This document shows, in pieces, positions 39,361-48,918 of a stretch of 64,000 nt of DNA (positions within the stretch are counted from its first letter, which is position 1; every line of letters begins with the position of its first letter). A program made the translations under genes and the position numbers. The stretch is from assembly GCF_029027585.1 (NCBI RefSeq), contig NZ_CP093397.1, forward strand, positions 1,849,405 to 1,913,404. The letters are read 5' to 3'. Under the pieces are notes generated by a model that saw only the letters and a program-made list of their open reading frames with translations, did not search any database and was not told the DNA's origin. This DNA is from Sulfurimonas sp. (GTDB lineage Bacteria; Campylobacterota; Campylobacteria; Campylobacterales; Sulfurimonadaceae).

Positions 39361-40439
39361 TGAATAATAATAGTTTTAAAATAGGCAATAGTGAAATAAA
39401 TGCAGACTCAAAAACATATTTTATAGCTGATATAGCAGCAAATCATGGTGGTGATTTAGAAAAAGCAAAAGAGTTGATTTATATGGCTAAAGAGGCTGGT
39501 GCTAATGCTGCAAAATTTCAACATTTTAAGGCAAAGACCATTGTAAGTGATTATGGTTTTAAAACACTTGGTTCTAAAGCAAGTCATCAAAAAGCTTGGA
39601 CAAAGTCCATTTATGAGGTTTATGAAGATGCTGAAGTACCTTTAAACTGGACAGAAACACTTTTTGAAACATGTAAAAAAGCTAATATAGATTTTTTTAC
39701 ATCTCCTTATGATATAAATGAAATAGATTTTATTGATAAATATATACCTGCTTATAAAGTTGGTTCTGGAGATATTACATTTCATGATATTGTAATGAAA
39801 ATGGCAAATTATGAAAAACCTATTTTAATTGCTACAGGCGCGTCAAAATTAGATGAAGTTATAGATTTAATGCAAAAAGTAAAAAAAGTTAATAATGATA
39901 TTGTTTTAATGCAGTGTAATACAAACTATACTGCTAACGATGAAAACTTTAAATATATACAACTTAATGTATTAAAATCGTATGCACAACTATTTCCAAA
40001 TGCAATATTAGGTTTATCTGATCATACGCTGGGACATACTACAGTTTTAGGAGCAGTTGCACTTGGGGCTAAAGTTATTGAAAAACATTTTACTGACAAT
40101 AATGATTTAGAGGGACCTGACCATAAATTTTCAATGAATCCAAAGACTTGGAGAGAAATGGTTGATAGAACTAGAGAGCTGGAATATGCACTTGGAAGAT
40201 CTATAAAAAAAGTTGAAGATAATGAAAAAGAAACTTGTATATTACAAAGACGTTGTTTAAGAGCGGTAATGGACTTGAAACAAGGTGATATTATCACAAG
40301 TGACATGTTGGAAGTTTTAAGACCAGCACCAAAAGGTGCAATTTTACCTTACGAAATAAATGAGATAATTGGTAAGAAACTTAACAATAATGTTGTATCT
40401 GGAGCAGATATTAAATGGAGTGATATTAAAAATGATTAG
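39360..40439 (+). CDS. neuB: NeuB-family sialic/nonulosonic acid synthase
   Basis: NeuB-type enzymes join phosphoenolpyruvate with a six-carbon sugar to make a nine-carbon keto acid. The 359-residue protein has YFIADIAANHGGDLEKAKEL, AAKFQHFKAKTIVS, YKVGSGDITF, LIATGASKLDEV, GLSDHTLGH and EKHFTDNNDLEGPDH, all typical of the TIM-barrel. A C-terminal SAF antifreeze-like domain covers about 300-359. Whether the product is a sialic, legionaminic, pseudaminic or other acid is not settled by these motifs. Its neighbours include an N-acetyltransferase, an aldo/keto reductase and SpsF-type nucleotidyltransferases, and not the usual NeuA or NeuC. Confidence 0.93.
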
Positions 40440-40962
40440 TGGTACAAATATTGGATTAAGAGCTATTGAAAAAGATGATTTACCGCAATTAAGGCAATGG
40501 AGAAATAATCCAGAATTAAGAAAGTATTTTCGAGAAACCGATGAGATTAATATTGTAAATCAGGAAAAGTGGTTTGAAACTGTAATTGCTAAGAACTCTA
40601 TCCACAAGATGTTCTCAATAGTTAAATTGGACACAGATGAACTAATGGGTGCGTGTGGACTTTGTTATATTGATAGTGTTAATAGAAGTTCAGATTTTTC
40701 TATATATATAGGTTACGATAATCTTTATATAGATGATAAATATGCTGTAGAAGCAGCAGAATTAATGAAGGATTATGGATTTAATGTATTGAATTTACAT
40801 AGACTATGGGCTGAGATATATAGCATTGATGAACCTAAAAAGATCTTTTTTAATACATTGGGATTTTCATTGGACGGAGATTTCAGAGAGACATATTGGT
40901 ATGATGGTCAATGGCATAATTCCTTATTTTATTCATTGTTGAGCACAGATGAAAACAATTAA
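40432..40962 (+). CDS. GNAT-family N-acetyltransferase
   Basis: The protein (176 residues from ATG at 40432) is a RimJ/RimL-like acetyltransferase: GLRAIEKDDLPQLRQWRNNP at the start and a C-terminal LNLHRLWAEIYSIDEPKKIFF acetyl-CoA-binding helix region (given as two motifs joined by a turn). A longer frame from 40369 is rejected because it would overlap neuB by 71 bases. From the chosen ATG the overlap is 8 bases. PseH, which acetylates the 4-amino group of a UDP-sugar in pseudaminic acid synthesis, is of the same superfamily, and the place next to neuB supports an amino-sugar substrate. Confidence 0.85.
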   Translation: MISGTNIGLRAIEKDDLPQLRQWRNNPELRKYFRETDEINIVNQEKWFETVIAKNSIHKMFSIVKLDTDELMGACGLCYIDSVNRSSDFSIYIGYDNLYIDDKYAVEAAELMKDYGFNVLNLHRLWAEIYSIDEPKKIFFNTLGFSLDGDFRETYWYDGQWHNSLFYSLLSTDENN

Positions 40963-41869
40963 ATGGAATGAGTACGAACTATCTAAACTTTGTTTGGGCA
41001 CAGTTCAATTTGGCTTAGATTATGGCATAGCAAATAAGTCTGGAGAAATATCTCAAAGTAGTGTAAATATGATACTTAAATATGTAGTTGCTAATGAAGT
41101 AAATAGTTTTGATACCGGTTCTATGTATGGAAATAGTGAAGAGAAAATAGGTCATTTTTTTAAAAATCAGAATAAACTAAATATAAATATTATTTCAAAA
41201 ATAAAATCAGATTTTTTTATATTAGACGTGGACGAAGCCGTAAAAAATATTAGTAAATCATTAAACTACTTGGACATCCCTTCACTCTTCGCATTACTCT
41301 TACATAATTGTGACGCACTTAAAAATTGGACTTCCAATAATGATAAGTTGATTTCAGTTCTTAAAGAACAAGGATTGATAAGTTACTTTGGTATCTCAAT
41401 ATATACAGATAAAGAGTTTAATTTAGCATTAAAAAACAAAAATGTTGATGTAATCCAAATTCCGTTTAACCTACTTGATCAAAGAGCAATATCAAAAAAT
41501 TGGCTTGTGAAGGCAAAAGAAAAAAATAAATTGATTTTTATAAGAAGTGTTTATTTACAAGGTCTTATATTAATGGATTCTAATAATATACCAGATAATT
41601 TGAGAAAAGCAAAAAAATATATAGAAATCATAGAAGAAGTTTCTAGTGAATTAAATATAACAAAGAATGAGTTAGCATTGTCTTTTGTTGATCAAATGGC
41701 AAAAGAAGCTATTCTTTTATTTGGTTGCGATAATTTAGAACAAGCTATTGAAAATACTCTTAATTACAGTAACTTACCAGAATTAAATGATGAAACATTA
41801 GATTATTTAACTGATAGTTTATCTGCTACTGAAGAAGATATTTATAATCCAACGAAGTGGAATAATTAA
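40949..41869 (+). CDS. Aldo/keto reductase
   Basis: The 306-residue protein is a TIM-barrel NADPH reductase. Typical blocks are LCLGTVQFGLDYGIANKSG near the start, VNSFDTGSMYGNSEEKIG with the catalytic Asp and Tyr, LFALLLHNCDALKN in the position of the usual His motif, and YFGISIYTDKEF. It should reduce a carbonyl of a sugar or keto acid. It overlaps the acetyltransferase gene by 14 bases and the next gene by one base, so it belongs to the NeuB cassette. Its exact substrate is unknown. Confidence 0.88.
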   Translation: MKTIKWNEYELSKLCLGTVQFGLDYGIANKSGEISQSSVNMILKYVVANEVNSFDTGSMYGNSEEKIGHFFKNQNKLNINIISKIKSDFFILDVDEAVKNISKSLNYLDIPSLFALLLHNCDALKNWTSNNDKLISVLKEQGLISYFGISIYTDKEFNLALKNKNVDVIQIPFNLLDQRAISKNWLVKAKEKNKLIFIRSVYLQGLILMDSNNIPDNLRKAKKYIEIIEEVSSELNITKNELALSFVDQMAKEAILLFGCDNLEQAIENTLNYSNLPELNDETLDYLTDSLSATEEDIYNPTKWNN

Positions 41870-42639
41870 TGAATTTAGCAATACTACAGGCTCGCATGAG
41901 TTCGACTAGATTACCTAATAAAGTATTAAAGAAAGTAAATGGTAAAGAGCTTTTAGCCTATGAATGTGAAAGACTTTTAAAATCTAAAAAAATTGATAAG
42001 CTAATTATTGCAACATCAAATGATAAAAGTGATGACGCAATAGAAAATTTTGGAACTGAGAATAATATAAAGGTGTTTAGAGGTTCATTAGATGATGTAT
42101 TATCAAGATATTATGAATGTGCAAAAGAGTTTAGAGATAAAGAAAATATTGATGATTTAAATATTATAAGAGTTACTGGAGATTGTCCAATTATAGACAC
42201 TGAAGTTATTGATGAAGTTATTAAATCTTTTGAAGAGAATGATTGTGAATATACTTCAAATACACTAACCCCAACATATCCAGATGGTATGGATATAGAA
42301 ATTTGTACATTTTCTGCTCTAGAATATACATATAAAAATGCAACTTTTAAGTCAGATAGGGAGCATGTAACGCTATATATAAAAAATAGTGATAAGTTTA
42401 AAAAATTTAATTATGAAGCTAAAAATGATTTTTCTAATTTACGATTAACTGTAGACGAACAAAATGACTTTGATTTGATAAAAAATATTTTAGAAAACTT
42501 ATATCCAGTTAATCATGATTTTACATATCTTGATGTTATATCATACATGACGAAGAATCCAAATTTATTTTTTGTAAACTCTAATATACAGAGAGATGAA
42601 GGCTTAGATAAATCACTAAAAGAAGATGGGAGAAAATAA
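41869..42639 (+). CDS. SpsF-type cytidylyltransferase-like protein (first copy)
   Basis: The 256-residue protein starts LAILQARMSSTRLPNKVLKK, the nucleotide-binding loop shared by CMP-sugar synthetases and SpsF. Further motifs are IIRVTGDCPIIDTEVIDEVI with metal-binding Asp residues and DREHVTLYI. It probably activates the keto acid made by the NeuB enzyme or another sugar with CTP. It lies between the aldo/keto reductase and a methyltransferase with one-base overlaps on both sides. A second related gene is at 44647. Confidence 0.85.
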   Translation: MNLAILQARMSSTRLPNKVLKKVNGKELLAYECERLLKSKKIDKLIIATSNDKSDDAIENFGTENNIKVFRGSLDDVLSRYYECAKEFRDKENIDDLNIIRVTGDCPIIDTEVIDEVIKSFEENDCEYTSNTLTPTYPDGMDIEICTFSALEYTYKNATFKSDREHVTLYIKNSDKFKKFNYEAKNDFSNLRLTVDEQNDFDLIKNILENLYPVNHDFTYLDVISYMTKNPNLFFVNSNIQRDEGLDKSLKEDGRK

Positions 42640-43325
42640 TGGATACAAAAATATGGACAGAAGAAAGTGATAATTATACAAGAAGAGCTATTGAAGTTCA
42701 TGGAGAAGAATTATATAACACTTCTGATAGGCTTGAGTCTTCAAAAGATGTATTTGATAATATAAGTAAATTTATAAAAAAACCTAAATCTATACTAGAT
42801 GTTGGTTGTGCCTTTGGTGCTAGTATAGAAGCTTTAAAAGATAGATTTAAAGAGGCTTCTTTTTTTGGCATTGACCCTGGTAAAGAATCTATTCAAATAG
42901 CAAGTAAAAACTTATCAAATGACAATATATCATGCATAAATGGATTTAGTCATGAGTTGCCTTATGAAGATGATAAATTTGATATTATTATATTTTCAAT
43001 GGTTTTACAATGGATACCTAGAAAAAAATTAATTAGAACCATTTCAGAAGTTGATAGAGTTCTAAAAGTCGGAGGAATAGTGTGTATACAAGAGTTTCTA
43101 GCAAATAAACCTGTAACTTCACAGTCTAGACATGATGAAGAAATTTATATATTTAAGGATGACTATGCATCTTTTTTTACTTCATATCCTTGGTATAAAG
43201 AAGTTTATAGAGATCTTAAAAAAACTGAAGATGGTGAAGACCAACAAAGAAATATTAGTATTGTCAAAAAATATAATATTGAAGATGTGTATACACTAAA
43301 GCAAGCTGCAATGGAGAAAGTATAA
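42639..43325 (+). CDS. Class I SAM-dependent methyltransferase
   Basis: The 228-residue protein has a Rossmann methyltransferase core: ILDVGCAFGASIEALK (SAM-binding motif I), FFGIDPGKESIQIA with the acidic residue of motif II, and FDIIIFSMVLQWIPRKK near the middle. This UbiE/COQ5-like layout does not identify the acceptor. The position between two SpsF-type genes suggests it methylates the same nonulosonic or amino sugar, for example on N or O. It is directly followed by the class III aminotransferase gene without a gap. Confidence 0.85.
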   Translation: MDTKIWTEESDNYTRRAIEVHGEELYNTSDRLESSKDVFDNISKFIKKPKSILDVGCAFGASIEALKDRFKEASFFGIDPGKESIQIASKNLSNDNISCINGFSHELPYEDDKFDIIIFSMVLQWIPRKKLIRTISEVDRVLKVGGIVCIQEFLANKPVTSQSRHDEEIYIFKDDYASFFTSYPWYKEVYRDLKKTEDGEDQQRNISIVKKYNIEDVYTLKQAAMEKV

Positions 43326-44636
43326 ATGGGTAAATCACAAGAACTATATAAAAAAGCAAAAACTTTAATACCAGGTGGTACACAACTTTTATCAAAAAGA
43401 CCAGAAATGTTTCTTCCAAACTTATGGCCAAGTTATTATAGTAAAGCAAAAGGTTGTAAAGTATGGGATCTTGATGGTAGAAAGTATCAAGATTTTAGTT
43501 ATATGGGTATTGGGGCTAATATACTTGGATATGCAGATAAACATGTAAATAAAGCCGTTAAAAAAGCGATAGATGATAGCAGTATGTGTACTCTTAATGC
43601 TCCTGAAGAAGTTGAATTGGCTGATAAACTTTGTGAAATTCACCCTTGGGCTGATATGGTACGGTATGCTAAAAGTGGAGGTGAAAGCGCAACTATTGCT
43701 ATAAGAATTGCAAGAGCTAGTACAAAAAAAGATATAGTACTTTTTTGTGGTTATCATGGTTGGCATGATTGGTACCTTGCAAGTAACTTAGGTGATGATA
43801 AAAATCTTGAAGGGCATCTTCTACCCGGGCTTAGTCCATTAGGAGTTCCAAAAGGGTTGAAGGGTACATCTTTTCCATTTGCTTATAATGATAAAAAAGC
43901 ATTTGATGATTTGATAAAAAAATATGATGGAAAGATTGCGACTGTTATTATGGAACCACTTAGAAATACTTATCCAGATGCTGGATTTTTAGAGCATATA
44001 AGAAAAGTAACTAAGCAAAAAAATATTGTACTTATTTTTGATGAGATAAGTGCTGGATTTAGACTTTGTCTTGGCGGTAGTCACCTAATATTTAAAGTAG
44101 AACCAGATATTGCATTATTTGGAAAAGCATTCTCTAATGGCTATCCAATGGCGGCAGTAATAGGTAGAAGATCAATAATGGAAGCCGCGCAGGAATCTTT
44201 TATCAGTAGCACCTACTGGACAGATAAAATTGGATTGGTCGCAGCACTTGAAACTATAAAAAAATATAAAAAAAACAAGGTAGAAAAAGTACTTGATAAA
44301 AATGGTACTATGATACAAAATGGTTGGGAAAAATTAGCACATAAAAATAATTTAAATATATCAATCATGGGTATTAAACCATTAAGCTATTTTTCTTTTA
44401 ATTATGAAAATGATAAAGAGATAAAAACTCTTTTTATACAAGAAATGTTGAAAAATGGCTTTTTAGCCACTACTGGTTATTATGCATCTTTCGCACATAA
44501 AAGTGATGATATAAATGATTATTTAAAATCTGTTGATCATGTTTTTAAACTTATAAAAAAAGCTATCAAAGATAATAATGTCAAAGAACTTTTAGATAGT
44601 GAAGTTTGTCACGGAGGATTTAAAAGATTAACTTAA
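43326..44636 (+). CDS. Class III aminotransferase (GSA-aminotransferase-like)
   Basis: The 436-residue PLP enzyme resembles glutamate-1-semialdehyde 2,1-aminomutase. It opens AKTLIPGGTQLLSKRPEMF, has YAKSGGESATIAIRIAR and FCGYHGWHDW for cofactor binding, FDEISAGFR with the Asp for the PLP ring, and Lys267 in LFGKAFSNGYP for the Schiff base. The true heme-pathway enzyme is normally outside glycan loci. This copy, within the NeuB cassette and between SpsF-type genes, more likely puts an amino group on a sugar or keto acid. It begins one base after the methyltransferase stop. Confidence 0.9.
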   Translation: MGKSQELYKKAKTLIPGGTQLLSKRPEMFLPNLWPSYYSKAKGCKVWDLDGRKYQDFSYMGIGANILGYADKHVNKAVKKAIDDSSMCTLNAPEEVELADKLCEIHPWADMVRYAKSGGESATIAIRIARASTKKDIVLFCGYHGWHDWYLASNLGDDKNLEGHLLPGLSPLGVPKGLKGTSFPFAYNDKKAFDDLIKKYDGKIATVIMEPLRNTYPDAGFLEHIRKVTKQKNIVLIFDEISAGFRLCLGGSHLIFKVEPDIALFGKAFSNGYPMAAVIGRRSIMEAAQESFISSTYWTDKIGLVAALETIKKYKKNKVEKVLDKNGTMIQNGWEKLAHKNNLNISIMGIKPLSYFSFNYENDKEIKTLFIQEMLKNGFLATTGYYASFAHKSDDINDYLKSVDHVFKLIKKAIKDNNVKELLDSEVCHGGFKRLT

Positions 44637-44646
44637 GGAATTTGTT

Positions 44647-45375
44647 GTGAAAATAATTGCAAGTATAGAATGTAGAATGACCTCTAGTAGACTTCCCGGT
44701 AAAGTATTAATGAATGCCTTAGATAATATGAGTATGCTGGAAGTCATGGTTAAAAGAGTTAAACACTCAAAACTTATTGATGGGATTATTTTAGCCACCA
44801 CAATTAATAAAGATGATGATGTTATAGTTGAACTAGCAAAAAAACTAAATGTTGATTACTTTAGGGGCAGTGAAGATGATGTTCTTAGTAGAGTTGTACA
44901 ATCGCATGAAAGTGTAAAAAGTGATGTTATTGTAGAGTTAACTGGAGATTGTCCATTAATTGATCCAGCATTAATTGATCAATGTGTAAAAGTATATTTA
45001 GATAACAACTATGATTATGTATCAAATAACTATAAAAGAACTTTTCCTGATGGAAGTGATGTGCAAGTTTTTTCATTAGATGTATTACAAGAAGCAAATT
45101 TAAATACTAAAAATCCTTTAGATAGAGAACATGTATCAAAATATATATATGAAAATGCCAGATATTCAATATATACAATTGAAGCAATAGATAGCTATTA
45201 TTGGCCAACTTTAGCTGTAACATTAGATGAAAAAGAAGACTATGAGTTGCTAAAAGATATCTTTAATTATTTTGATAACATTGATTTTACTACTTTAGAC
45301 TATATAGAGTATTTAAAGAATAACATGGACTTATTGGAGATTAATGCACATATTAAGAGAAAGGGATTAAATTGA
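44647..45375 (+). CDS. SpsF-type cytidylyltransferase-like protein (second copy)
   Basis: The 242-residue protein is a paralogue of the gene at 41869: IIASIECRMTSSRLPGKVLM for the nucleotide loop, FRGSEDDVLSRVV, VELTGDCPLIDPALIDQCV and DREHVSKYIYENA. The two copies are clearly diverged, so they probably activate two different sugars. It starts with GTG at 44647, 10 bases after the aminotransferase gene, and overlaps the oxidoreductase gene by 4 bases. Confidence 0.85.
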   Translation: MKIIASIECRMTSSRLPGKVLMNALDNMSMLEVMVKRVKHSKLIDGIILATTINKDDDVIVELAKKLNVDYFRGSEDDVLSRVVQSHESVKSDVIVELTGDCPLIDPALIDQCVKVYLDNNYDYVSNNYKRTFPDGSDVQVFSLDVLQEANLNTKNPLDREHVSKYIYENARYSIYTIEAIDSYYWPTLAVTLDEKEDYELLKDIFNYFDNIDFTTLDYIEYLKNNMDLLEINAHIKRKGLN

Positions 45376-46349
45376 TACTTAGTGTTGCTTTGATAGGTAT
45401 TGGAAATATTGGTTATACATATGATATGTCTGTTGATAAAAAATCAGCATTATCTCATGCTAAAGCTATTTATTTGCATGATGACTTTGAATTAAAATAT
45501 ATTGTAGATATGCAAGATTCATATAAAGACAAAATTATTGATATGTTTCCTAAAGCTAATTTTTACAATAATTGGAAAGATATATTAGATAAAAATATTG
45601 ATATTCTTGTCATTGCCTTACCAACTCATTTACACTATAGCTGTTTAAATGACTTTAAGAAAAAAGATATAAAGTATTTTATTGTAGAAAAACCATTATT
45701 TGACAATTCTGAAAATATCGATTTGCCAAAAGAGATAGAAGATAAAATCATTGTAAATTATTTTAGAAGATTTGAGCCATTATTAATTGATATTAAAAAT
45801 AATATATCAAAAGGTATTTATGGAAAGCCAATAAAAGTCCTTAATAAATATGCAAAAGGTTTGAAACATAATGGTTCGCATAATATTGATTTAATGAATT
45901 ATTTTTTCAAAGATTTACAAATACAAAATGTGAAGATCTTAGATAAAATAAATGATTATAGTTCTGAAGATAACACATACGATTTATTTATAAAAGTAGA
46001 AAGTCAAGAAAATGAATTTAGTATTTTTTTTATAGGTGGAGATGAAACAAAGTATAGTATATTTGAAATTGAATTAATTTTTGAAAATACAAGGATTAAA
46101 ATAGATGATTTTGGAAGACTATTAAATATTTCTTATGTTATTAATGACCCTGATTATGATGGGTATAAAATGCTTGATAATAAGAACAATAGCATAGAAA
46201 CTAATTATAAATTTTCTATGTTAAATCTTTATAATTATATTGCACAAATGCATCAAGATAATCTAAAAAATATATCATCTTTTAATGATGAAAATAAAAC
46301 AAGTAGTTTTTTAAATGAAATATATAAGGAAATTAAATGTCAGTATTAG
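45372..46349 (+). CDS. Gfo/Idh/MocA-family oxidoreductase
   Basis: The 325-residue protein has an N-terminal Rossmann fold (LSVALIGIGNIGYTYDM) and the DILVIALPTHLHYSCL and FIVEKPLFDN segments that hold the nicotinamide and the usual catalytic Lys in EKP. The C-terminal part is beta-rich and more diverged. Family members oxidise or reduce ring carbons of sugars such as UDP-GlcNAcA. With the DegT aminotransferase that overlaps it by 13 bases, it could make a keto sugar that is then aminated. The start is a TTG in the ATTGA overlap with the upstream gene. Confidence 0.82.
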   Translation: MILSVALIGIGNIGYTYDMSVDKKSALSHAKAIYLHDDFELKYIVDMQDSYKDKIIDMFPKANFYNNWKDILDKNIDILVIALPTHLHYSCLNDFKKKDIKYFIVEKPLFDNSENIDLPKEIEDKIIVNYFRRFEPLLIDIKNNISKGIYGKPIKVLNKYAKGLKHNGSHNIDLMNYFFKDLQIQNVKILDKINDYSSEDNTYDLFIKVESQENEFSIFFIGGDETKYSIFEIELIFENTRIKIDDFGRLLNISYVINDPDYDGYKMLDNKNNSIETNYKFSMLNLYNYIAQMHQDNLKNISSFNDENKTSSFLNEIYKEIKCQY

Positions 46350-47623
46350 CGATAAATGGTGGTGAAAAAGTAAGAACGGAGTTGTTTGAACCATACAATT
46401 TAATGGGACAAGAAGAAAAAGATGCAGTGAATAAAGTTATGGATACTGGGGTTTTGTCAAAATTCATAGGAGCTTGGGAAGATGATTTTTATGGTGGTTC
46501 AGAAATTCAAGCTTTTGAAAGAGAGTGGAGCGAAGAGTTTGGTATTAAACATACAGTTTCAGTTAACTCGAATTCATCAGGGCTACATGTAGCTTTAGGG
46601 GCATGTGGTATTGGCTATGGTGATGAAGTTATTGTCTCTCCTTATAGTATGTCTGTCTCTGCTACTGCTCCTTTAGTTTGGAATGCTACACCAGTATTTG
46701 CTGATATTAGTCCAAATCATTATAATATTGATATTGACTCAATTAAAAAAAATATCACGGAAAAAACAAAAGCCATCATTGTTGTTCATATTATGGGATG
46801 TCCTGCTGATATGGATGAAATCATGAAAATAGCTAAAACATATAATTTATTTGTAATTGAAGATGCTGCACAAGCACCTTATTCTATGTATAAGGACCAG
46901 AGAGCTGGAACTATTGGTGATATAGGGGTTTATAGTTTAAATTACCATAAACATATACACACAGGAGAAGGTGGTATGTGTGTAACAAATAATAAAGTAC
47001 TCTTTGAAAAAATGCAAATGATCAGAAATCATGCAGAATCAATTGTAGAAGCAAAAGGTGAAATAGATTTAGTAAACATGTTAGGGTTTAATTTTAGACT
47101 AACAGAAATTCAAGCAGCCATTGGAAGAGTACAAATTAAGAAATTAAGATCCGAGGTAAAAATAAGACAGCAATATGCAGAAATATTTAATAAGGCATTA
47201 AATAAGTATGAATTTATTGATATAACGAAGCTAGAGGATAGAACTCATTCGTATTATGTGCAAGCTTTTCAATTTCATGAAGAAAAAGTGGGGGTTAGTC
47301 GTGAAATATTTCTTGCTGCAGTACGTGCGGAGCTACAGCCCGTTAGGACAAGAGAAGATGAAGGTGTACCAGTATATGGAGGCTATGTAAAGCCACTACA
47401 TTTAATTCCTATGTTTCAAAAAAGAAAAGTATATTCAAATGGTAGTTTTCCATTTAATAAAAATGTAAGTTATGATCGAGGTATTTGTCCAGTAGTAGAA
47501 GATATGCATGATAAAAAATTATGGACTCATGATTTTGTAAAATCATCACTCAAAGAAGAAGATGTTTTCGATTTAGTTAAAGCCTATCAAAAAGTATGTG
47601 ATAATATTAATGAACTCAAATAG
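46337..47623 (+). CDS. DegT/DnrJ/EryC1-family sugar aminotransferase
   Basis: This 428-residue PLP enzyme aminates keto sugars. It has LAINGGEKVRTELF at the start, VSVNSNSSGLHVALGACGIG (cofactor phosphate), VVHIMGCPADMDEI, FVIEDAAQAPYS with the Asp that contacts the PLP ring, and Lys205 in NYHKHIHTGEGG. The MLGFNFRLTEIQAAIG block is also standard. The closest known tasks are those of PseC or ArnB. Together with the preceding oxidoreductase it can form an amino sugar for the NeuB cassette or for another glycan residue. Confidence 0.92.
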   Translation: MSVLAINGGEKVRTELFEPYNLMGQEEKDAVNKVMDTGVLSKFIGAWEDDFYGGSEIQAFEREWSEEFGIKHTVSVNSNSSGLHVALGACGIGYGDEVIVSPYSMSVSATAPLVWNATPVFADISPNHYNIDIDSIKKNITEKTKAIIVVHIMGCPADMDEIMKIAKTYNLFVIEDAAQAPYSMYKDQRAGTIGDIGVYSLNYHKHIHTGEGGMCVTNNKVLFEKMQMIRNHAESIVEAKGEIDLVNMLGFNFRLTEIQAAIGRVQIKKLRSEVKIRQQYAEIFNKALNKYEFIDITKLEDRTHSYYVQAFQFHEEKVGVSREIFLAAVRAELQPVRTREDEGVPVYGGYVKPLHLIPMFQKRKVYSNGSFPFNKNVSYDRGICPVVEDMHDKKLWTHDFVKSSLKEEDVFDLVKAYQKVCDNINELK

Positions 47624-48554
47624 TATACAAGAGGTTAAAGTATTCGCTTATGATGCTGCATCTGCAAATGTTGTGCTGGCATTTGTCTATTTTAATTTTA
47701 ATAACGAAAATTATAATGTTACGGCCTATCCCAAAGGGCCAGCTGTAAACATATTGCAAAAAGAGATGATAAATACAGCTAAAATTAAAGATGATGATCA
47801 CTATGCTTTTAAGATGGACGATATTGTTATTACTGGACTATCAGGGATATCAAGTAATTATGAGTTGGAAGTTATTAGAATAGCTAAAAAAAATAAAGTC
47901 TCTCAAATAATTTCTTTATTAGATGTTGCAAGAAGTATTGATGATAGATTTTTATTAAATATAGAGAATATAGAAGAATTTTTACCTTATAGGATTTTAA
48001 TCCCAACTGATAATCTGCAGGTATCAAAAGATAAAAAGATAAATAATCTTCTGGAAGAGTATGAAAACCCTTATTGGAAGTATGTTTACGAAAAGTATTA
48101 CAAAATACCACCACCAATTACAAATGACTTAATACAAAAGAGTATAGGAAATTATATAGTTTTTTTTACAGAGTATATAAAAGAACAATTTGGCGATACT
48201 TTAGGCTATGATGAATTCACAATTATGAGTGATTTTATTGATGTGTTTAGAAATACAAATATTTCTATTTATATAAAACTACATCCTAGTGAAGAAAAAA
48301 ATAAATATGATAAATATATTCCTAATGATAGTAAGATATATGTAATTAAAGATGAAATATCAACACAGGAAATATTATATTATGCAAAAGTTGTATTTGG
48401 ATGTATGACATCAGTGTTTTATGAGGCATTGTTATTACATAAACAATGTTTTAGTTTGCAATTAAATTATAAAAAAGATATTTTTGAATTAACATTAGAA
48501 AATAAAATAACTAGAGTTGAAACGAAAAAACAATTGACTGAATGTTTACAATGA
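47610..48554 (+). CDS. Putative glycosyltransferase-like protein, GT-B type
   Basis: The 314-residue protein is poorly recognisable. The N-terminal part (VKVFAYDAASANVVLAFVYF) and the C-terminal part resemble capsule-type GT-B enzymes: INIYIKLHPSEE-like text appears as SIYIKLHPSEEKNKY, and then EILYYAKVVFGCMTSVFYEALLL, where a donor-phosphate site would be expected. No membrane segment or signal peptide is seen. The ATG at 47610 is preferred to the GTG at 47598 although neither has a good ribosome site. The start overlaps the end of the aminotransferase gene. A role in adding or processing a nonulosonic acid is a guess from context. Confidence 0.6.
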   Translation: MNSNSIQEVKVFAYDAASANVVLAFVYFNFNNENYNVTAYPKGPAVNILQKEMINTAKIKDDDHYAFKMDDIVITGLSGISSNYELEVIRIAKKNKVSQIISLLDVARSIDDRFLLNIENIEEFLPYRILIPTDNLQVSKDKKINNLLEEYENPYWKYVYEKYYKIPPPITNDLIQKSIGNYIVFFTEYIKEQFGDTLGYDEFTIMSDFIDVFRNTNISIYIKLHPSEEKNKYDKYIPNDSKIYVIKDEISTQEILYYAKVVFGCMTSVFYEALLLHKQCFSLQLNYKKDIFELTLENKITRVETKKQLTECLQ

Positions 48555-48918
48555 AAATATTTACCATGTATATAAAAGATAATTTTAGCTAAAAAAGGGT
48601 ATTATTATCTAGATAAACAGCATATGTAGGAATACGATGTTAATAATGAGTATTTTAAATTTGATAACAGATAAAAAAATATTATATAATAACATGTTGG
48701 ATTAGTTAAGTTATTAATAAATACCGACTATATTTTATGGAACTTAGAGGCTACAAGAGAGTTTTATAAAATCTTTAAAGTTGATAAGCTTACTTTAGTA
48801 AAAATATTTACTAGAGTAAAAAACTATTACTAAACATAAAATTAGAAATTGTAGTCTATCAGAAAAAGATAATTTAATTGATATGTAAAAATAAAGTAAG
48901 AAAATATAAAGGAACATA
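48555..48918 (+). pseudogene. Gene-free stretch with a probable degraded gene fragment
   Basis: No intact gene is present in these 364 bases. A 46-codon open stretch at 48693-48833 without a start reads HVGLVKLLINTDYILWNL and continues with EATREFYKIF, which looks like real protein sequence. It is closed by stops on both sides, and the text resumes in other frames (KLLLNIKLEIVVYQKK). This suggests a decayed gene whose family I do not recognise. The last 20 bases hold the AAAGGA ribosome site of the methyltransferase gene at 48919. Confidence 0.4.

Noticed and set aside
43326-44636. Class III aminotransferase as the heme-pathway enzyme HemL
   Set aside because: Its position between sugar nucleotidyltransferase and methyltransferase genes and its diverged active-site surroundings make a sugar-pathway role more likely.
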